A stretch of 64,000 nt of DNA. It comes from Candidatus Scalindua sp. GTDB taxonomy: Bacteria > Planctomycetota > Brocadiia > Brocadiales > Scalinduaceae. The notes under the pieces are model-generated. The model ran no database searches. It had not been told where the DNA came from and saw nothing but the letters and a program-made list of their open reading frames with translations. The stretch lies in assembly GCA_021776915.1 (NCBI GenBank), contig JAIQZU010000008.1:1-64000 (forward strand). Reading direction: 5' to 3'. Below are positions 49,938 through 60,389 of this stretch, piece by piece. A program made the position numbers and the translations under genes. Positions within the stretch are counted from its first letter, which is position 1, and every line of letters begins with the position of its first letter.

Positions 49938-51758
49938 ATGATTAATGTTATCCCTCCGGCATTGATATTTATTGTAGGGTCACTCTTTGTTCCCTTATTA
50001 AGGGGAAAGTCAAAAAGTGTATACCTCCTGCTTCTACCGGTCATTAGCTTTATAAATCTTATTTATATCTCTAATGGTGTACATGGAGCTATCAATTTCC
50101 TGGATTACCAGATCATATTCTGCAAAATAGACAGGCTTAGCTTAGTCTTCGGATACATATTTCATATTATTGCTTTCATAACGATACTTTTTGGCATTAA
50201 CATGAAAAATGATAATGAATATATGGCAGGTCTTTTTTATGCCGGCTGTGCCATTGGTGTTACTTTTTCAGGAGATCTTATCTCACTTTTTTGCTTTTGG
50301 GAAATGATGACGATAGGTTCAGTTTTACTTATCTGGGCGCGGAAAACAAGGAAATCACTCGAGGCAGGGTTTAGATATGCTCTGGTCCATTTTTTTGGCG
50401 GTGTTATCCTTCTGGTAGGAATAATCTTATATTCATATGAAAACGGTTCTATAGAGTTTGGCTATATAGGATTAAATGGATTAGGATCATATTTTATATT
50501 TTTTGGATTTGGAGTAAATTGTGCCTGGCCATTTATTCATTCATGGCTTACTGACTCCTATCCGGAGGCTACGATTCTCGGTACTGTATTTTTAAGCGCC
50601 TTTACAACAAAAACCGCGGTATACGTTCTGGCAAGGTCATTTCCCGGAACTGAAGCCCTTATCTGGATTGGTACAGTAATGGCGGCATTTCCTATTTTCT
50701 TTGCAGTAATTGAAAATGACCTCAGGAGGGTACTTTCTTATAGTCTTATTAACCAGGTTGGATTTATGGTAGTGGGGATAGGAATCGGTACGGAGTTGTC
50801 AATAAACGGGACAGCCGCACACGCCTTCGCACATATATTGTATAAGTCTCTCCTTTTTATGTCTATGGGTGCAGTAATGTATCGTACGGGAAAAATTAAT
50901 GCCACGGACTTAGGAGGATTATATAGGACCATGCCTTTGACATGTATTTTTTGTATAGTCGGTGCAGCATCAATATCCGCATTTCCTCTCTTCAGTGGCT
51001 TTGTAAGTAAGTCGATGGTAATGTCTGCAGCAGCGGATAAACATTTGATTATTGTCTGGTTTACTCTCGTGTTTGCCTCTGCGGGAGTGTTTCACCATTC
51101 AGGGATTAAGATACCTTTCTTCGCATTTTTTGGGCATGATTCCGGTATCAGGACAAAGGAAGCTCCTCTTAATATGCTGATAGCCATGGGTATTGCCGCA
51201 GCGTTATGCATCTTTATAGGCGCTTTTCCAACCACGCTTTACAATATCCTGCCTTTTCCTGTTGATTATGTACCTTACACGATGACACATGTAATATCTC
51301 AACTTCAGTTGCTAATGTTTTCAGCGCTGGCATTCACACTCCTTTACCTGTCGGCAATCTACCCGGCTGAAATAAGGGCAATTAATCTCGATGCTGACTG
51401 GTTTTACAGGAAAGGGGCCACCGGATTTCTCTGGCTTCTGGAAAATCCATTGGCCTGGTTTGGTAATCAGGTTAAGACCGCAATTTTTGTAACCATTCCC
51501 AAATCTTGTATATGGTTCAGCAGGAACCCGCTGATGGCTTTAAAGGTGGCTGGTAACTATATAGTGATTGCGATATTTGAGGAATCATTTACTAAAGAAA
51601 AGGTAGAGAGAATAAGGCATCGGATAGTAGAGAAAATAACTGTCTATCCCGGGGATGTAATCACATATTCACATGTCGGCACAACTGTCATCTGGGTAAT
51701 GGGGTTTTTGTTGGCATATCTGATTATATATATTGTTAGCGGTAGAATTGCGGTATGA
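49938..51758 (+). CDS. NuoL/M/N-type antiporter subunit (third)
   Basis: The product is 606 aa, ~16 helices plus a C-terminal extension. 'FWEMMTIGSVLLIWARKTRK' holds the channel Glu. 'NCAWPFIHSWLTDSYPEATI' replaces the usual K-x-PLHTWLP, so the first lysine is lost; 'DLRRVLSYSLINQVGFMVVG' is kept. The C-terminal ~120 residues contain a soluble segment ('WFYRKGATGFLWLLENPLAW') and a last helix, like NuoL-type lateral extensions. Last gene of the mrp/mbh-like operon. Confidence 0.87.
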   Translation: MINVIPPALIFIVGSLFVPLLRGKSKSVYLLLLPVISFINLIYISNGVHGAINFLDYQIIFCKIDRLSLVFGYIFHIIAFITILFGINMKNDNEYMAGLFYAGCAIGVTFSGDLISLFCFWEMMTIGSVLLIWARKTRKSLEAGFRYALVHFFGGVILLVGIILYSYENGSIEFGYIGLNGLGSYFIFFGFGVNCAWPFIHSWLTDSYPEATILGTVFLSAFTTKTAVYVLARSFPGTEALIWIGTVMAAFPIFFAVIENDLRRVLSYSLINQVGFMVVGIGIGTELSINGTAAHAFAHILYKSLLFMSMGAVMYRTGKINATDLGGLYRTMPLTCIFCIVGAASISAFPLFSGFVSKSMVMSAAADKHLIIVWFTLVFASAGVFHHSGIKIPFFAFFGHDSGIRTKEAPLNMLIAMGIAAALCIFIGAFPTTLYNILPFPVDYVPYTMTHVISQLQLLMFSALAFTLLYLSAIYPAEIRAINLDADWFYRKGATGFLWLLENPLAWFGNQVKTAIFVTIPKSCIWFSRNPLMALKVAGNYIVIAIFEESFTKEKVERIRHRIVEKITVYPGDVITYSHVGTTVIWVMGFLLAYLIIYIVSGRIAV

Positions 51759-52046
51759 AAAGGTAAGCAGAACAATACAGAACAGAATTTTAGATTTACG
51801 AATTTTTTCTACTGCCCATTGGAGATAAATTAGAAATTCGAAGTACGAAATCCGAAACAAATCTCCAATGACTAAATGTTCGAAAATTCAAAACAATCAA
51901 CAGGCAATGATAACGGTGGCACAGATAATTTGTTTATTCGGAAGGCTACTGGAATTGACCATTAGTCAAGAGTGTGCAAAGGTTTTGAATATTTGTTATT
52001 TGAATTTGTTTAGAGATTCAAATTTTGATATTCTGATTTGCGCTCA
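51759..52046. other. Intergenic region with AT-rich repeat words
   Basis: Contains 'AAATTCGAAGTACGAAATCC' and later 'TTCAAATTTTGATATTCTGA' words of the kind often seen around four-helix-bundle cassettes. It may be the scar of a lost cassette. No gene. It separates convergent mrp and nhaD genes, and no strong terminator hairpin is visible. Confidence 0.4.
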
Positions 52047-53432
52047 TCACCCCAGGTTCATTGTCACTAACCGCCAGGTAACAATACTTGCGGCATAACC
52101 CAGGGCAATGACAGGCGACCATTTCAGATGGGACATAAACGTATAGTTCTCCCGGTTAATACCCATCACAGCTACGCCTGCTGCCGAACCTACCGACAGT
52201 AAACTGCCTCCCACTCCGGCGGTTAGAGTTACAAGAAGCCACTGATCCAATCCCATTGCCAGATCCATATTTAAGACTGCGTACATAATAGGGATATTGT
52301 CAACGATGGCAGAAAGAACTCCGATTGCTGTGTTTGCATAGGTATCTCCCATAAATGAATAAACCCCTCCTCCAACGAATGCAAGAAAACCAACGTACGA
52401 CAATGCCCCCACAGCAGTCAAAACACCAAAGAAAAAAAGCAGGGTGTCAAACTCCACCCGTTCTACCTGTTTGAAGAATTCATAACGGGACACCTTGCGT
52501 CTCTCTGCTGTAAGCCCCATTTTTTTTAAAAAAGCCTTTTCTCCCCACTTTTGCATGTAGTACTGCATAAACATAAGATATCCTAAACCGGTCATCATAC
52601 CCAGAAAAGGAGGAAGGCTTAGAAACTGGTGAAAAGAGACCGCTGTAGCAATTGTCAGTGCGAAGAAAAACATACACCTTTTGGCGCCAGGTTTCATCGC
52701 AATCCTTTCCTTTTCGCCAGAGGGTTTCCCTTTTGGGAGAAACAAACTCATGATAAGCGCCGGGATGAACCAGTTAACAATGGAAGGGATCATCAGGTAG
52801 CAGAATTTAAGAGTATCCACCTTTCCGGCTGTCCATACCATCAGTGTAGTAATGTCCCCAAAAGGGCTCCAGGCGCCGCCGGCGTTGGCTGCGACTATGA
52901 TATTGACAAATGCCGGTACGATAAACTTTCTGTTACCGTCACTTACCGCCAATGCAACAGTTGACATAAGCAGGGCGCTGGTCAAATTATCTGCAAGAGG
53001 GGACAGGAAAAATGTTATCAGTCCTGTCGCCCAGAATAGTGATCTAAAGCCCAACCCTTTAGATATTAACCAGGCGCGTAAAGCTTGAAATACATTTAGA
53101 GAGCTGAGAGTATTGATATAGGTCATAGCAACCAGCAGGAAGAAAAAGAGTCCTCCAATCTCAGCAATAAGATGCTCGACGAAGTCGTGGGCTCCACCTT
53201 CATGTCTTACCTCATAATGGACTGTACTGCCATCTTTCAAGGAATATATACTGGCATGATGAACTTCATGCTTTATTTCATAAATACCGATAAGCAGCCA
53301 CATAATGCAGCCTACTAAAACAATTGGTTTGGATTTCTTTAAATGAATCTTTTCCTCAAAAACGATAAGGGCATAAGCAATTACGAACAAAACCAGTACT
53401 GAATATCCGATCCACGAATTGAGCATGTTCAT
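52047..53432 (-). CDS. nhaD: NhaD-type Na+/H+ antiporter
   Basis: The product is 461 aa with ~12 helices. 'LSPLADNLTSALLMSTVALA', 'VNIIVAANAGGAWSPFGDIT' and 'AVLNMDLAMGLDQWLLVTLT' are NhaD/IT-superfamily signatures. Exports Na+ (or Li+) in exchange for protons. It lies between the Mrp operon and the phosphate genes. PstSCA systems do not need it, so it more likely belongs functionally with Na+ homeostasis. Start follows AAGGATGACAG. Confidence 0.92.
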   Translation of the reverse strand: MNMLNSWIGYSVLVLFVIAYALIVFEEKIHLKKSKPIVLVGCIMWLLIGIYEIKHEVHHASIYSLKDGSTVHYEVRHEGGAHDFVEHLIAEIGGLFFFLLVAMTYINTLSSLNVFQALRAWLISKGLGFRSLFWATGLITFFLSPLADNLTSALLMSTVALAVSDGNRKFIVPAFVNIIVAANAGGAWSPFGDITTLMVWTAGKVDTLKFCYLMIPSIVNWFIPALIMSLFLPKGKPSGEKERIAMKPGAKRCMFFFALTIATAVSFHQFLSLPPFLGMMTGLGYLMFMQYYMQKWGEKAFLKKMGLTAERRKVSRYEFFKQVERVEFDTLLFFFGVLTAVGALSYVGFLAFVGGGVYSFMGDTYANTAIGVLSAIVDNIPIMYAVLNMDLAMGLDQWLLVTLTAGVGGSLLSVGSAAGVAVMGINRENYTFMSHLKWSPVIALGYAASIVTWRLVTMNLG

Positions 53433-53581
53433 TATTCTGTCATCCTTTTTTTAGGCCTGAATTCTGGAAATAATGTGATTTAGAGTGAGACTATAGCTAA
53501 TCTTAATGTGTTAAGTCAAGTGAAATCGGAGTGATGTCGGAGTGATGTCGGAGTGATAATGGTGTATCTTGTTACATTAGA

Positions 53582-54652
53582 TCACTCGTTAAACAAATTA
53601 CATGTTTTTTTACAGATTGAGACAAGCAGAAGCATTAAGGGTACCTCGATCAATACACCAACTACCGTAGTCAGCGCTGCGCCCGAAGAGAGGCCAAACA
53701 GCATTGCTGCTGTTGCGATTGCCACCTCAAAGTGATTAGAAGCGCCAATCATGGCAGAGGGGGCGGCGTCCTGGTATGATAGCCTTAACAGCCTTGCCAG
53801 AATGAAGTATCCAAGACTGAAAATGAATATTGTCTGGATAAAAAGAGGAATTGAAATCCATAATATAGTTAACGGATTCTTCATTATGATTTCACCCTTA
53901 AAAGAAAACAGGAGTACTAATGTGGCAAGCAGGGCAACTATGCTGACCGGTGTAAGCCAATGCAGGAATTTCTCATTGAACCACTCCAGGCCTTTAGACT
54001 TGATTATCCACTTCCTTGATAAATATCCGGTAATTAGAGGCAGGGCTACGTAAATCGCCACAGAAAACAGTATAGTCTGCCATGGTATAGGCATGGCATT
54101 TACACCAAGCAGGAAGCCTCCTAGTGGTGCGTAGAGGACAAGCATAGTCAGGGAATTAATAGCAACCATTACCAGGGTAAGTCCGTCATTTCCTTTTGCA
54201 AGATAGCTCCACATCAATACCATTGCGGTGCATGGAGCAATTCCCAGCAGGATTGCGCCAGAGATATAACTTCTCCATAATTCAACTTCCTGACCGTTCT
54301 TGAGGGTCTCAGTCCCAGGCAGGAAATCCTTAAACAGGTAACCCAGGAAAAACCAGGCAATCAGAAACATGGTAAATGGCTTGATAGTCCAATTGATAAT
54401 CAGGGTCAATAACACCGGTTTAGGTGTCTTAGCTGCGCTTAATACCCTTGTAAAATCAATCTTTACCATGATCGGATACATCATAAAGAACAGGCATACC
54501 GCAATAGGAATTGAGACTTGATGTACAGAAAGAGAATTCAGCTTTACGGCAACGCCTGGCATTACCTTTCCCAGGCCAATACCGGCTCCTATGCAGAGCA
54601 AGACCCATAGTGTTAAGTATTTTTCAAAAACTGATAGTTTTGTTTTTTTCAT
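53582..54652 (-). CDS. acr3: ACR3-family arsenite exporter
   Basis: The product is 356 aa, ten helices. '[20 protein letters not shown]' contains the catalytic Cys of ACR3, and '[16 protein letters not shown]' plus '[13 protein letters not shown]' are family signatures. Exports As(III), often with proton coupling. It is two bases from phoU at the end of the pst cluster, consistent with arsenate entering by the Pst phosphate route and being removed after reduction. No arsC is visible. A decayed copy remains at 42370. Confidence 0.92.
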   Translation of the reverse strand: MKKTKLSVFEKYLTLWVLLCIGAGIGLGKVMPGVAVKLNSLSVHQVSIPIAVCLFFMMYPIMVKIDFTRVLSAAKTPKPVLLTLIINWTIKPFTMFLIAWFFLGYLFKDFLPGTETLKNGQEVELWRSYISGAILLGIAPCTAMVLMWSYLAKGNDGLTLVMVAINSLTMLVLYAPLGGFLLGVNAMPIPWQTILFSVAIYVALPLITGYLSRKWIIKSKGLEWFNEKFLHWLTPVSIVALLATLVLLFSFKGEIIMKNPLTILWISIPLFIQTIFIFSLGYFILARLLRLSYQDAAPSAMIGASNHFEVAIATAAMLFGLSSGAALTTVVGVLIEVPLMLLLVSICKKTCNLFNE

Positions 54653-54654
54653 GA

Positions 54655-55326
54655 TTAGTAATTTGATGTCTTGATTTCTTCCATTGTGCCGGTAACGAGA
54701 AAGACTATGCGTTCGCAGATATTGGTTACACGGTCAGCTATTCTTTCAAGATTATGGGCAGCCCACAGCAGGTAAGTAGCTCTCGTAATTGTTTTTGGGT
54801 CTTCAATCATAAATGAAAGGAGTTCTCTGTAGACCTGATCGTAAAGTTTATCGACTTCATCGTCTTCACCGCAGATAGCCTTGGCTGCCTCAGCATCTCT
54901 ATTTACAAATGCTTCAAGGCTTTTCGTTAGCATGTCAGTGGATTTCTCTGCCATCCGGAAAACATCTGTTAATGGTTTTATAAGAGGTTTGTTTCCATGC
55001 ATGATTGCAATTTTGGCTATTCCTTCGGCATGGTCACCCATGCGTTCAAGATCCGTGCTGATACTCAGAACAGCTATCAACTCTCGCAGATCTGTTGCAA
55101 CAGGTTGTTGAGTTGCAAGCAGGTTTATGCATTGTTCCTCGATTTCCCAACGCTTTTTATTTATGTTAATGTCATCATTAACTACTTTTTTAGCCTTTTC
55201 AACATCAAGGTCCTTTAAGGCATTAACGGAACGGTCTATGGCAACACTAACCATTTCACTTTCGCATATTAACTCTTTTTCAAGCGCTTTCATATTTTCT
55301 CTGAAAGTCTTTCTTGTTGTTTGCAT
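54655..55326 (-). CDS. phoU: PhoU phosphate-signalling protein
   Basis: The product is 223 aa, all-helical, two PhoU repeats: '[20 protein letters not shown]'-type motif in the first ([12 protein letters not shown]) and '[20 protein letters not shown]' in the second, both with metal-binding E/D residues. It links PstSCAB to the PhoR kinase and represses Pho signalling at high phosphate. Start follows GGAGG. Downstream of pstB by 21 nt. Confidence 0.93.
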   Translation of the reverse strand: MQTTRKTFRENMKALEKELICESEMVSVAIDRSVNALKDLDVEKAKKVVNDDININKKRWEIEEQCINLLATQQPVATDLRELIAVLSISTDLERMGDHAEGIAKIAIMHGNKPLIKPLTDVFRMAEKSTDMLTKSLEAFVNRDAEAAKAICGEDDEVDKLYDQVYRELLSFMIEDPKTITRATYLLWAAHNLERIADRVTNICERIVFLVTGTMEEIKTSNY

Positions 55327-55347
55327 GTAATTATTTCCTCCACTGTT

Positions 55348-56100
55348 TCAGCCGAAATTACCGCTTATATAATCTTCAGTAAGCTTTTCTTTTGGTTTTG
55401 TGAATAACTTTTTAGTATTTCCGAATTCAATAAGTTCTCCCAGATAGAGGAAGCCTGTAGTATCAGAGACCCGCGCTGCCTGTTGCATATTGTGTGTAAC
55501 TATGATGACTGTATATCTGGTTTTCAATTTTACCATTAACTCTTCTATCTTAAAAGTGCTGGCAGGGTCAAGGGCAGAACAAGGCTCGTCCATCAGGATT
55601 ACCTTTGGTTCAATAGCCAGCGCCCTGGCAATGCATAGTCTTTGCTGCTGGCCGCCTGAAAGTTCCGTAGCGGATGTGTGAAGGCGATCCTTAACCTCTT
55701 TTAGCAGGCCGCAATCATCCAGACTCCGTTCAACTGTCTCAGAGATCTTATTTTTGTCTTTGAGGCCGTTTATTCGTAAACCGTAAGCAACGTTTTCGTA
55801 TATCGACTTTGGGAATGGATTTGGCCTCTGGAATACCATTCCTATCTTTTGCCTGACCTCTGTGACATCGGTATTAGAGTCATAAATATCAATTTTATCA
55901 AATATTATTTGTCCCATAATCTTTGCATCAGGTATGAGTTCATTCATTCTGTTTATACACCTCAGCAGGCTGGATTTGCCACAGCCGGAGGGGCCTATAA
56001 TTGCCGTTATCTTTTTTTCTTCTATTTCCTGATTTATTCTTTTTAAAACCTGTTTTTCGCCATAAGCCAGACTCAGGTCTTTTATTATAATATTGTTCAT
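55348..56100 (-). CDS. pstB: PstB phosphate ABC transporter ATPase
   Basis: The product is 250 aa. Walker A '[20 protein letters not shown]' (the CINRMN run is PstB-specific), '[20 protein letters not shown]', signature '[16 protein letters not shown]', Walker B '[13 protein letters not shown]' and H-loop 'VTHNMQQA'. Complete. It is 121 nt after pstA, a slightly long gap that may permit separate translation. Confidence 0.95.
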   Translation of the reverse strand: MNNIIIKDLSLAYGEKQVLKRINQEIEEKKITAIIGPSGCGKSSLLRCINRMNELIPDAKIMGQIIFDKIDIYDSNTDVTEVRQKIGMVFQRPNPFPKSIYENVAYGLRINGLKDKNKISETVERSLDDCGLLKEVKDRLHTSATELSGGQQQRLCIARALAIEPKVILMDEPCSALDPASTFKIEELMVKLKTRYTVIIVTHNMQQAARVSDTTGFLYLGELIEFGNTKKLFTKPKEKLTEDYISGNFG

Positions 56101-56221
56101 GTGTAATAAATGTTCTGATTTAATGGGACGTCAATTTTCGTTGAAATAAAGACAGATAATCACTTTAAAGTCTGGATCTTTTAATCTTACAATCTGTACT
56201 TAATCTGTGTCCAAAATAAAA

Positions 56222-57076
56222 TTACATCTGGAATTTCTTTCTTAACTTAAATCGTATAAAGATCGCTGTAAAATTCATGATCAAGATTAACGTAATAAGT
56301 ACTAACGCTGTACCGTATGCCAAAGACCTGACCTGTTCAATAGCATGATGTTGGGTAGATAAAATGTACAAATGATAAGGCATGGCCATAAATTGATCAA
56401 AAACTGAGTCCGGCAAGCCGGGGACAAAAAAGACAACTCCAGTGAAAAGAATTGGAGCGGTCTCTCCTGCTGCTCTTGAAAGACCCAGTATGCTGCCGGT
56501 TAAAATTCCAGGAAGGGCATATGGGAGGACATTGGAACGTATACTCTGCCATTTTGTTGCCCCTAATGCTAAAGAGCCTTCTCTATATGAGTGAGGAACT
56601 GTTTTAAGGGCTTCTTCAGATGTCGCTATGATCCAGGGCAGTGTCAATAATCCCAGCGTAAGTCCTGAAGAAAGGACAGAACTTCCAAAACCTAATCCCT
56701 GGACAAAGATTGCCACGCCAAACAGACCATAGACAATTGATGGCACTCCTGCCAGATTCCTGATGGCAGCCCGAATTATGCGTGTAAGCATTCCCTCTTT
56801 TGCGTATTCACTTAAATAAATAGCTGCCGATACGCCTATAGGAATTGAAAATAGTGTAGTTATAATCGTGACAAATATTGTTCCCATAATGGTGGGAAGA
56901 ATACCTCCTTTGGTCATTCCGTCTTTGGGAAAATCTGATATGAATTCCCAACTGATTGCGTTCGAACCATACGAAATTATGTTGACAATAATAGTACCCA
57001 AAATCAGTATAACAATAATGGCAGAAAACCCGAGTATGGTGAAGCCAATTATTTCTTCAAATCTTTTTAGTTTCAT
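56222..57076 (-). CDS. pstA: PstA phosphate ABC transporter permease
   Basis: The product is 284 aa, six helices. The EAA loop reads 'SEEALKTVPHSYREGSLALG', followed by 'ATKWQSIRSNVLPYALPGIL', and 'GETAPILFTG' is PstA-characteristic. Overlaps pstC by four bases. Forms the inner-membrane channel with PstC. Confidence 0.94.
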   Translation of the reverse strand: MKLKRFEEIIGFTILGFSAIIVILILGTIIVNIISYGSNAISWEFISDFPKDGMTKGGILPTIMGTIFVTIITTLFSIPIGVSAAIYLSEYAKEGMLTRIIRAAIRNLAGVPSIVYGLFGVAIFVQGLGFGSSVLSSGLTLGLLTLPWIIATSEEALKTVPHSYREGSLALGATKWQSIRSNVLPYALPGILTGSILGLSRAAGETAPILFTGVVFFVPGLPDSVFDQFMAMPYHLYILSTQHHAIEQVRSLAYGTALVLITLILIMNFTAIFIRFKLRKKFQM

Positions 57077-57957
57077 GTTCTTTGAGTTCTATATTTTGCT
57101 GTTACAAGTTCTGCAATTATATTAACAGAGAGACTCATCAGGAAAAGGATTGTGCCAACTGCGAATATAGCATAATAGTGGGTGGTGCCATAAGGCACTT
57201 CTCCAAGTTCGATTGCTATAGTAGCCGTCATAGTCCTTATAGAATCAAAAAAACTGTGCGGCATTGCCGGGGCATTGCCTGTTACCATTAAGACGGTCAT
57301 AGTTTCTCCAAGTGCCCTTCCGGTTCCAAGCATAATGGCGGCTACGATTCCTGAAATCGCGGCTGGAATTATTACACGAATCAGTGTCGTCCAGCGATTC
57401 GCACCAAGTGCATAGGATGCTTCCTTATACTCTTTAGGTACAGCTCTGATGGCATCTTCCGAGATGCTTATAATAGTAGGTAGAGACATGACGGCCAGAA
57501 GAATAGAACCATTAACTGCATTCAGGCCGTTTGAAAGATTGAATATCCCGGCTATAAGTGGCCCGACAAATATAATACCCAGGAAACCGATTACGACCGA
57601 TGGTATGGCGGCAAGAATTTCTATAAACGGTTTTAGTATTTCCTGAGTTCTGGTGCCAGCCACCTCAGTAATATAAACTGCGGTTCCAATACCCAGGGGT
57701 ACTGCAATTACCATTGATCCCAGAATAACCATGAAAGTACTTACCAGCATTGACAGGATTCCATATGAAGGCTCGTGATAAGCAGATGGGTTCCATACAG
57801 TACTGAAGAAAAAATTTAAAATACTTACGTCTTTGAACGTCTTTATTCCATTGAAAAGCAGCATCGAGAAAATCCCCAGAAGGATAATTATCGCAGATAT
57901 GCCGGCTAGAAAAAAAAGGAAATGTATTGTCTTCTCTTTAAATCTTTTTAATTTCAT
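57073..57957 (-). CDS. pstC: PstC phosphate ABC transporter permease
   Basis: The product is 294 aa, six helices. 'SEDAIRAVPKEYKEASYALG' is the EAA loop and 'GRALGETMTVLMVTGN' is the PstC signature. Overlaps pstS and pstA by four bases each. N-terminus 'MKLKRFKEKTIHFLFFLAG' is close to that of PstA ('MKLKRFEEIIGFTILGF'), reflecting paralogy. Confidence 0.94.
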   Translation of the reverse strand: MKLKRFKEKTIHFLFFLAGISAIIILLGIFSMLLFNGIKTFKDVSILNFFFSTVWNPSAYHEPSYGILSMLVSTFMVILGSMVIAVPLGIGTAVYITEVAGTRTQEILKPFIEILAAIPSVVIGFLGIIFVGPLIAGIFNLSNGLNAVNGSILLAVMSLPTIISISEDAIRAVPKEYKEASYALGANRWTTLIRVIIPAAISGIVAAIMLGTGRALGETMTVLMVTGNAPAMPHSFFDSIRTMTATIAIELGEVPYGTTHYYAIFAVGTILFLMSLSVNIIAELVTAKYRTQRT

Positions 57958-58871
57958 TTGATTATGCCTAAACTGCGATTGTGATTCATGTGCTTGTCCG
58001 TTATAGGATAATAGCCTTCATTTTCAATCAACTCTTGCCCCTCACGGCTCAATTCAAATTGTACAAATTCAAGTATCTCTCCTGCAGGTATACCATTAGT
58101 GTACTGAAACAGGGGACGGCTGAGAGGATATGCGCCAGATTTTACATTTTCTGACTCACGAGGGCTTACAGGCTGAGAGTCTGCATCCTTTGCCAGCTTT
58201 TGTATCTTTATTTCAGAAATAACTTTACCTTCATCAATTAAAACATATCCAATGCCTACGTATCCAATTGCGGCCTTGTCCTTTCGTACTGCTTCTACTA
58301 TCTGAGCTGTTCCATTCATCCTGCGAACTGTTGGAGCGTAATCTCCCTTGAGCACTGTATCTCTGAAATATACAAAAGTTCCTGAATTGCTTTGTCGTCC
58401 ATACATGGAAATCTCTAAATCCGGGCCTCCCACACTTTTCCAATTCTTGATATTTCCTTTGAAGATGCCTGCCACTTCATTAATATTCAAGGAGTTGACA
58501 GAAAGACTTTCATGCGTAATTACGGCCAGTCCGTCTAACGCAAAAATAATAGGTACAGGTTCTACCCCTTTGGCTTTGGCTTGATCAATTTCTGCACTCT
58601 TCATAGGTCTGGATGAATTAGCTAAATCTGTCTGTTTATTGATGAGAGCGGCGATTCCTGTTCCAGAACCACCACCCGTGACAGAAATAGAAACTGTTGG
58701 ATATTTATTCATATATACTTCTGACAGCCTTTGAACCAGGTTGACCTCAGTATCAGAGCCTTTAATCTGGATTGAATGATTGTCACCCTTATTTTTTGAA
58801 CAACTTATTATTGTTGACAAAATCGCAGGAAGTATCAGTGCTCCTATTATTATGCGAAAATTATAAAACAT
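57954..58871 (-). CDS. pstS: PstS phosphate-binding lipoprotein
   Basis: The product is 305 aa from the ATG at 58871 behind AAAAGGAGAAATA; an upstream start at 58907 lacks a ribosome site. Signal peptide with lipobox near 'STIISCS', so the Cys is lipidated. 'IQIKGSDTEVNLVQRLSEVY', 'VSITGGGSGTGIAALINKQT' and 'GRQSNSGTFVYFRDTVL' are PstS phosphate-site sequences. Captures phosphate after passage through the porin encoded just upstream. Confidence 0.94.
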   Translation of the reverse strand: MFYNFRIIIGALILPAILSTIISCSKNKGDNHSIQIKGSDTEVNLVQRLSEVYMNKYPTVSISVTGGGSGTGIAALINKQTDLANSSRPMKSAEIDQAKAKGVEPVPIIFALDGLAVITHESLSVNSLNINEVAGIFKGNIKNWKSVGGPDLEISMYGRQSNSGTFVYFRDTVLKGDYAPTVRRMNGTAQIVEAVRKDKAAIGYVGIGYVLIDEGKVISEIKIQKLAKDADSQPVSPRESENVKSGAYPLSRPLFQYTNGIPAGEILEFVQFELSREGQELIENEGYYPITDKHMNHNRSLGIIK

Positions 58872-58940
58872 TATTTCTCCTTTTGGTTTTATTAGAAATT
58901 CTGGCAATCATTGTGGTGCGGAACAACTTTGCACCCAGTG

Positions 58941-60389
58941 TTAAAACGCAATTTGATACTGTAAACGGTAAGTGTTGTCTATATCATCTGATCGGCTAAC
59001 TGAACTTGGCAGTTCATTGTCCTGACGGATCCAGTTAAACTGAAGCTTATTGTCGTGAGTCCCGTTAATGAACCAGTTCACACCTAAAGAGGTTTCCCTT
59101 ACAGCGTCTTCATCTCTTTCATCATCAAAGTCAACAAGCGAATACCGGCCTGCTACCTCAACCTTCTTTGGTAGAATGAAATATCCTCCCTGTACAAAGA
59201 AGCCCCTGTCAATGATGACACCAGAACCAACGGAGTCAATGTTGTTGGCGCGGATATCATCAAACCTTCGCCAGTATGCCTCTGCGCTGGTTGAGAAACC
59301 CCTGTATTTGAGCCCGTACTCGGCAACAACGCTGGTTCTGTTTACCTCCTTTAACGTTATACCAGTACCAACGGGGGGGTCCAGATCAATGGTAGTACTA
59401 CTAAATCTTTCTCTATCCGCAGCGCCGTCATATGCTATGGCAGCTGACAGGTGGGCGATTGGTTTTTCTGAGAAATTGATATCGCTCTCAACTTCTCCTA
59501 TACCCTTTCCATATGCACCGAACGGGTTCCAGGAGGCCCTTGCTATATAGAGCATTTCGTTGTTGCCGTTCGAGCTCTGGTTCCTGGCGTTACCGTTAAA
59601 TATTCCTGTGTAATACTCAAACTTCTTATTAAACAGTTTGCCGTGCAGCATTACGCCGATCTGTCGGTCCATGGTAAACTCATCCTGTGAGCTGGCACGG
59701 TCTATCATCTGCTGGTTCTGAGAAGAAACCACACGCTGACGGTTCCATGGCACCTTCCACTGACCGAATTGGATAGATGCGGCAGGGTTCTTGTTATATG
59801 ATGCCCAGAAGTCGTACAACTCTACTGCCTTGCTCCCGTCTACGGTGCCTGTAGAGGCGAGTGCCAGCTCTATCTTATATTTAAAGTATTTGTACGCATA
59901 ACCGGAGAATTTTACTCGTGCACGGCGTATTCTGAATGAGCTGTCATCCTGTTGTTCGTCCGTGTCATGTATGTTGTCTCTATCCTCATAGCTATATCGA
60001 AACTGTAGCCTGCCGTTTATCTTCATCATGAAGTTCTTATCAGCCGTTTCAAAATAAAACCCTTTCTTGTAGCCTAGCTTGGGACGCTCCATAAATTCAG
60101 CCCACATGCCATGACCTTTGCCTTTTTCAAAATATTCATCAACCTTTTCTCCGATTACTTTCTCATCTATAGCAGTTACAGAACCCTTTGCAATATCTTC
60201 CTGTAACTCGATCTTGTACTTCAGGTTATCAAGCATCTCCTGCTGTTTTTTGACGACCTCCTCCATCTGCTTCATCTGCCACTTCAGGTCATCGACTCCT
60301 TCGGCAGATACGTCTTTCATGGGATCACAATACAGGCTTAAGACTAAAAGCCCAATTAGCAACCAACTCGCTCTCATAAATATCCTCAT
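58941..60389 (-). CDS. Phosphate-selective porin (OprP/OprO family)
   Basis: The product is 482 aa. Signal peptide, then a coiled coil (about 28-70, 'MKQMEEVVKKQQEMLDNLKY') and a 16-strand-type barrel with 'MKINGRLQFRYSYED', 'FRIRRARVKFSGYAYKYFKY' and terminal '...YRLQYQIAF' ending in Phe. OprP/O family members form trimeric phosphate channels. First gene of the pst cluster, 69 nt upstream of pstS, starting behind AAAAGGAGAAAAG. A Pho-type promoter lies ~350 bp upstream. Confidence 0.88.
   Translation of the reverse strand: MRIFMRASWLLIGLLVLSLYCDPMKDVSAEGVDDLKWQMKQMEEVVKKQQEMLDNLKYKIELQEDIAKGSVTAIDEKVIGEKVDEYFEKGKGHGMWAEFMERPKLGYKKGFYFETADKNFMMKINGRLQFRYSYEDRDNIHDTDEQQDDSSFRIRRARVKFSGYAYKYFKYKIELALASTGTVDGSKAVELYDFWASYNKNPAASIQFGQWKVPWNRQRVVSSQNQQMIDRASSQDEFTMDRQIGVMLHGKLFNKKFEYYTGIFNGNARNQSSNGNNEMLYIARASWNPFGAYGKGIGEVESDINFSEKPIAHLSAAIAYDGAADRERFSSTTIDLDPPVGTGITLKEVNRTSVVAEYGLKYRGFSTSAEAYWRRFDDIRANNIDSVGSGVIIDRGFFVQGGYFILPKKVEVAGRYSLVDFDDERDEDAVRETSLGVNWFINGTHDNKLQFNWIRQDNELPSSVSRSDDIDNTYRLQYQIAF

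Noticed and set aside
51868-52098. 76-codon plus frame after the mrp operon
   Set aside because: Overlaps the end of nhaD, no ribosome site, and sits in AT-rich repeat words.
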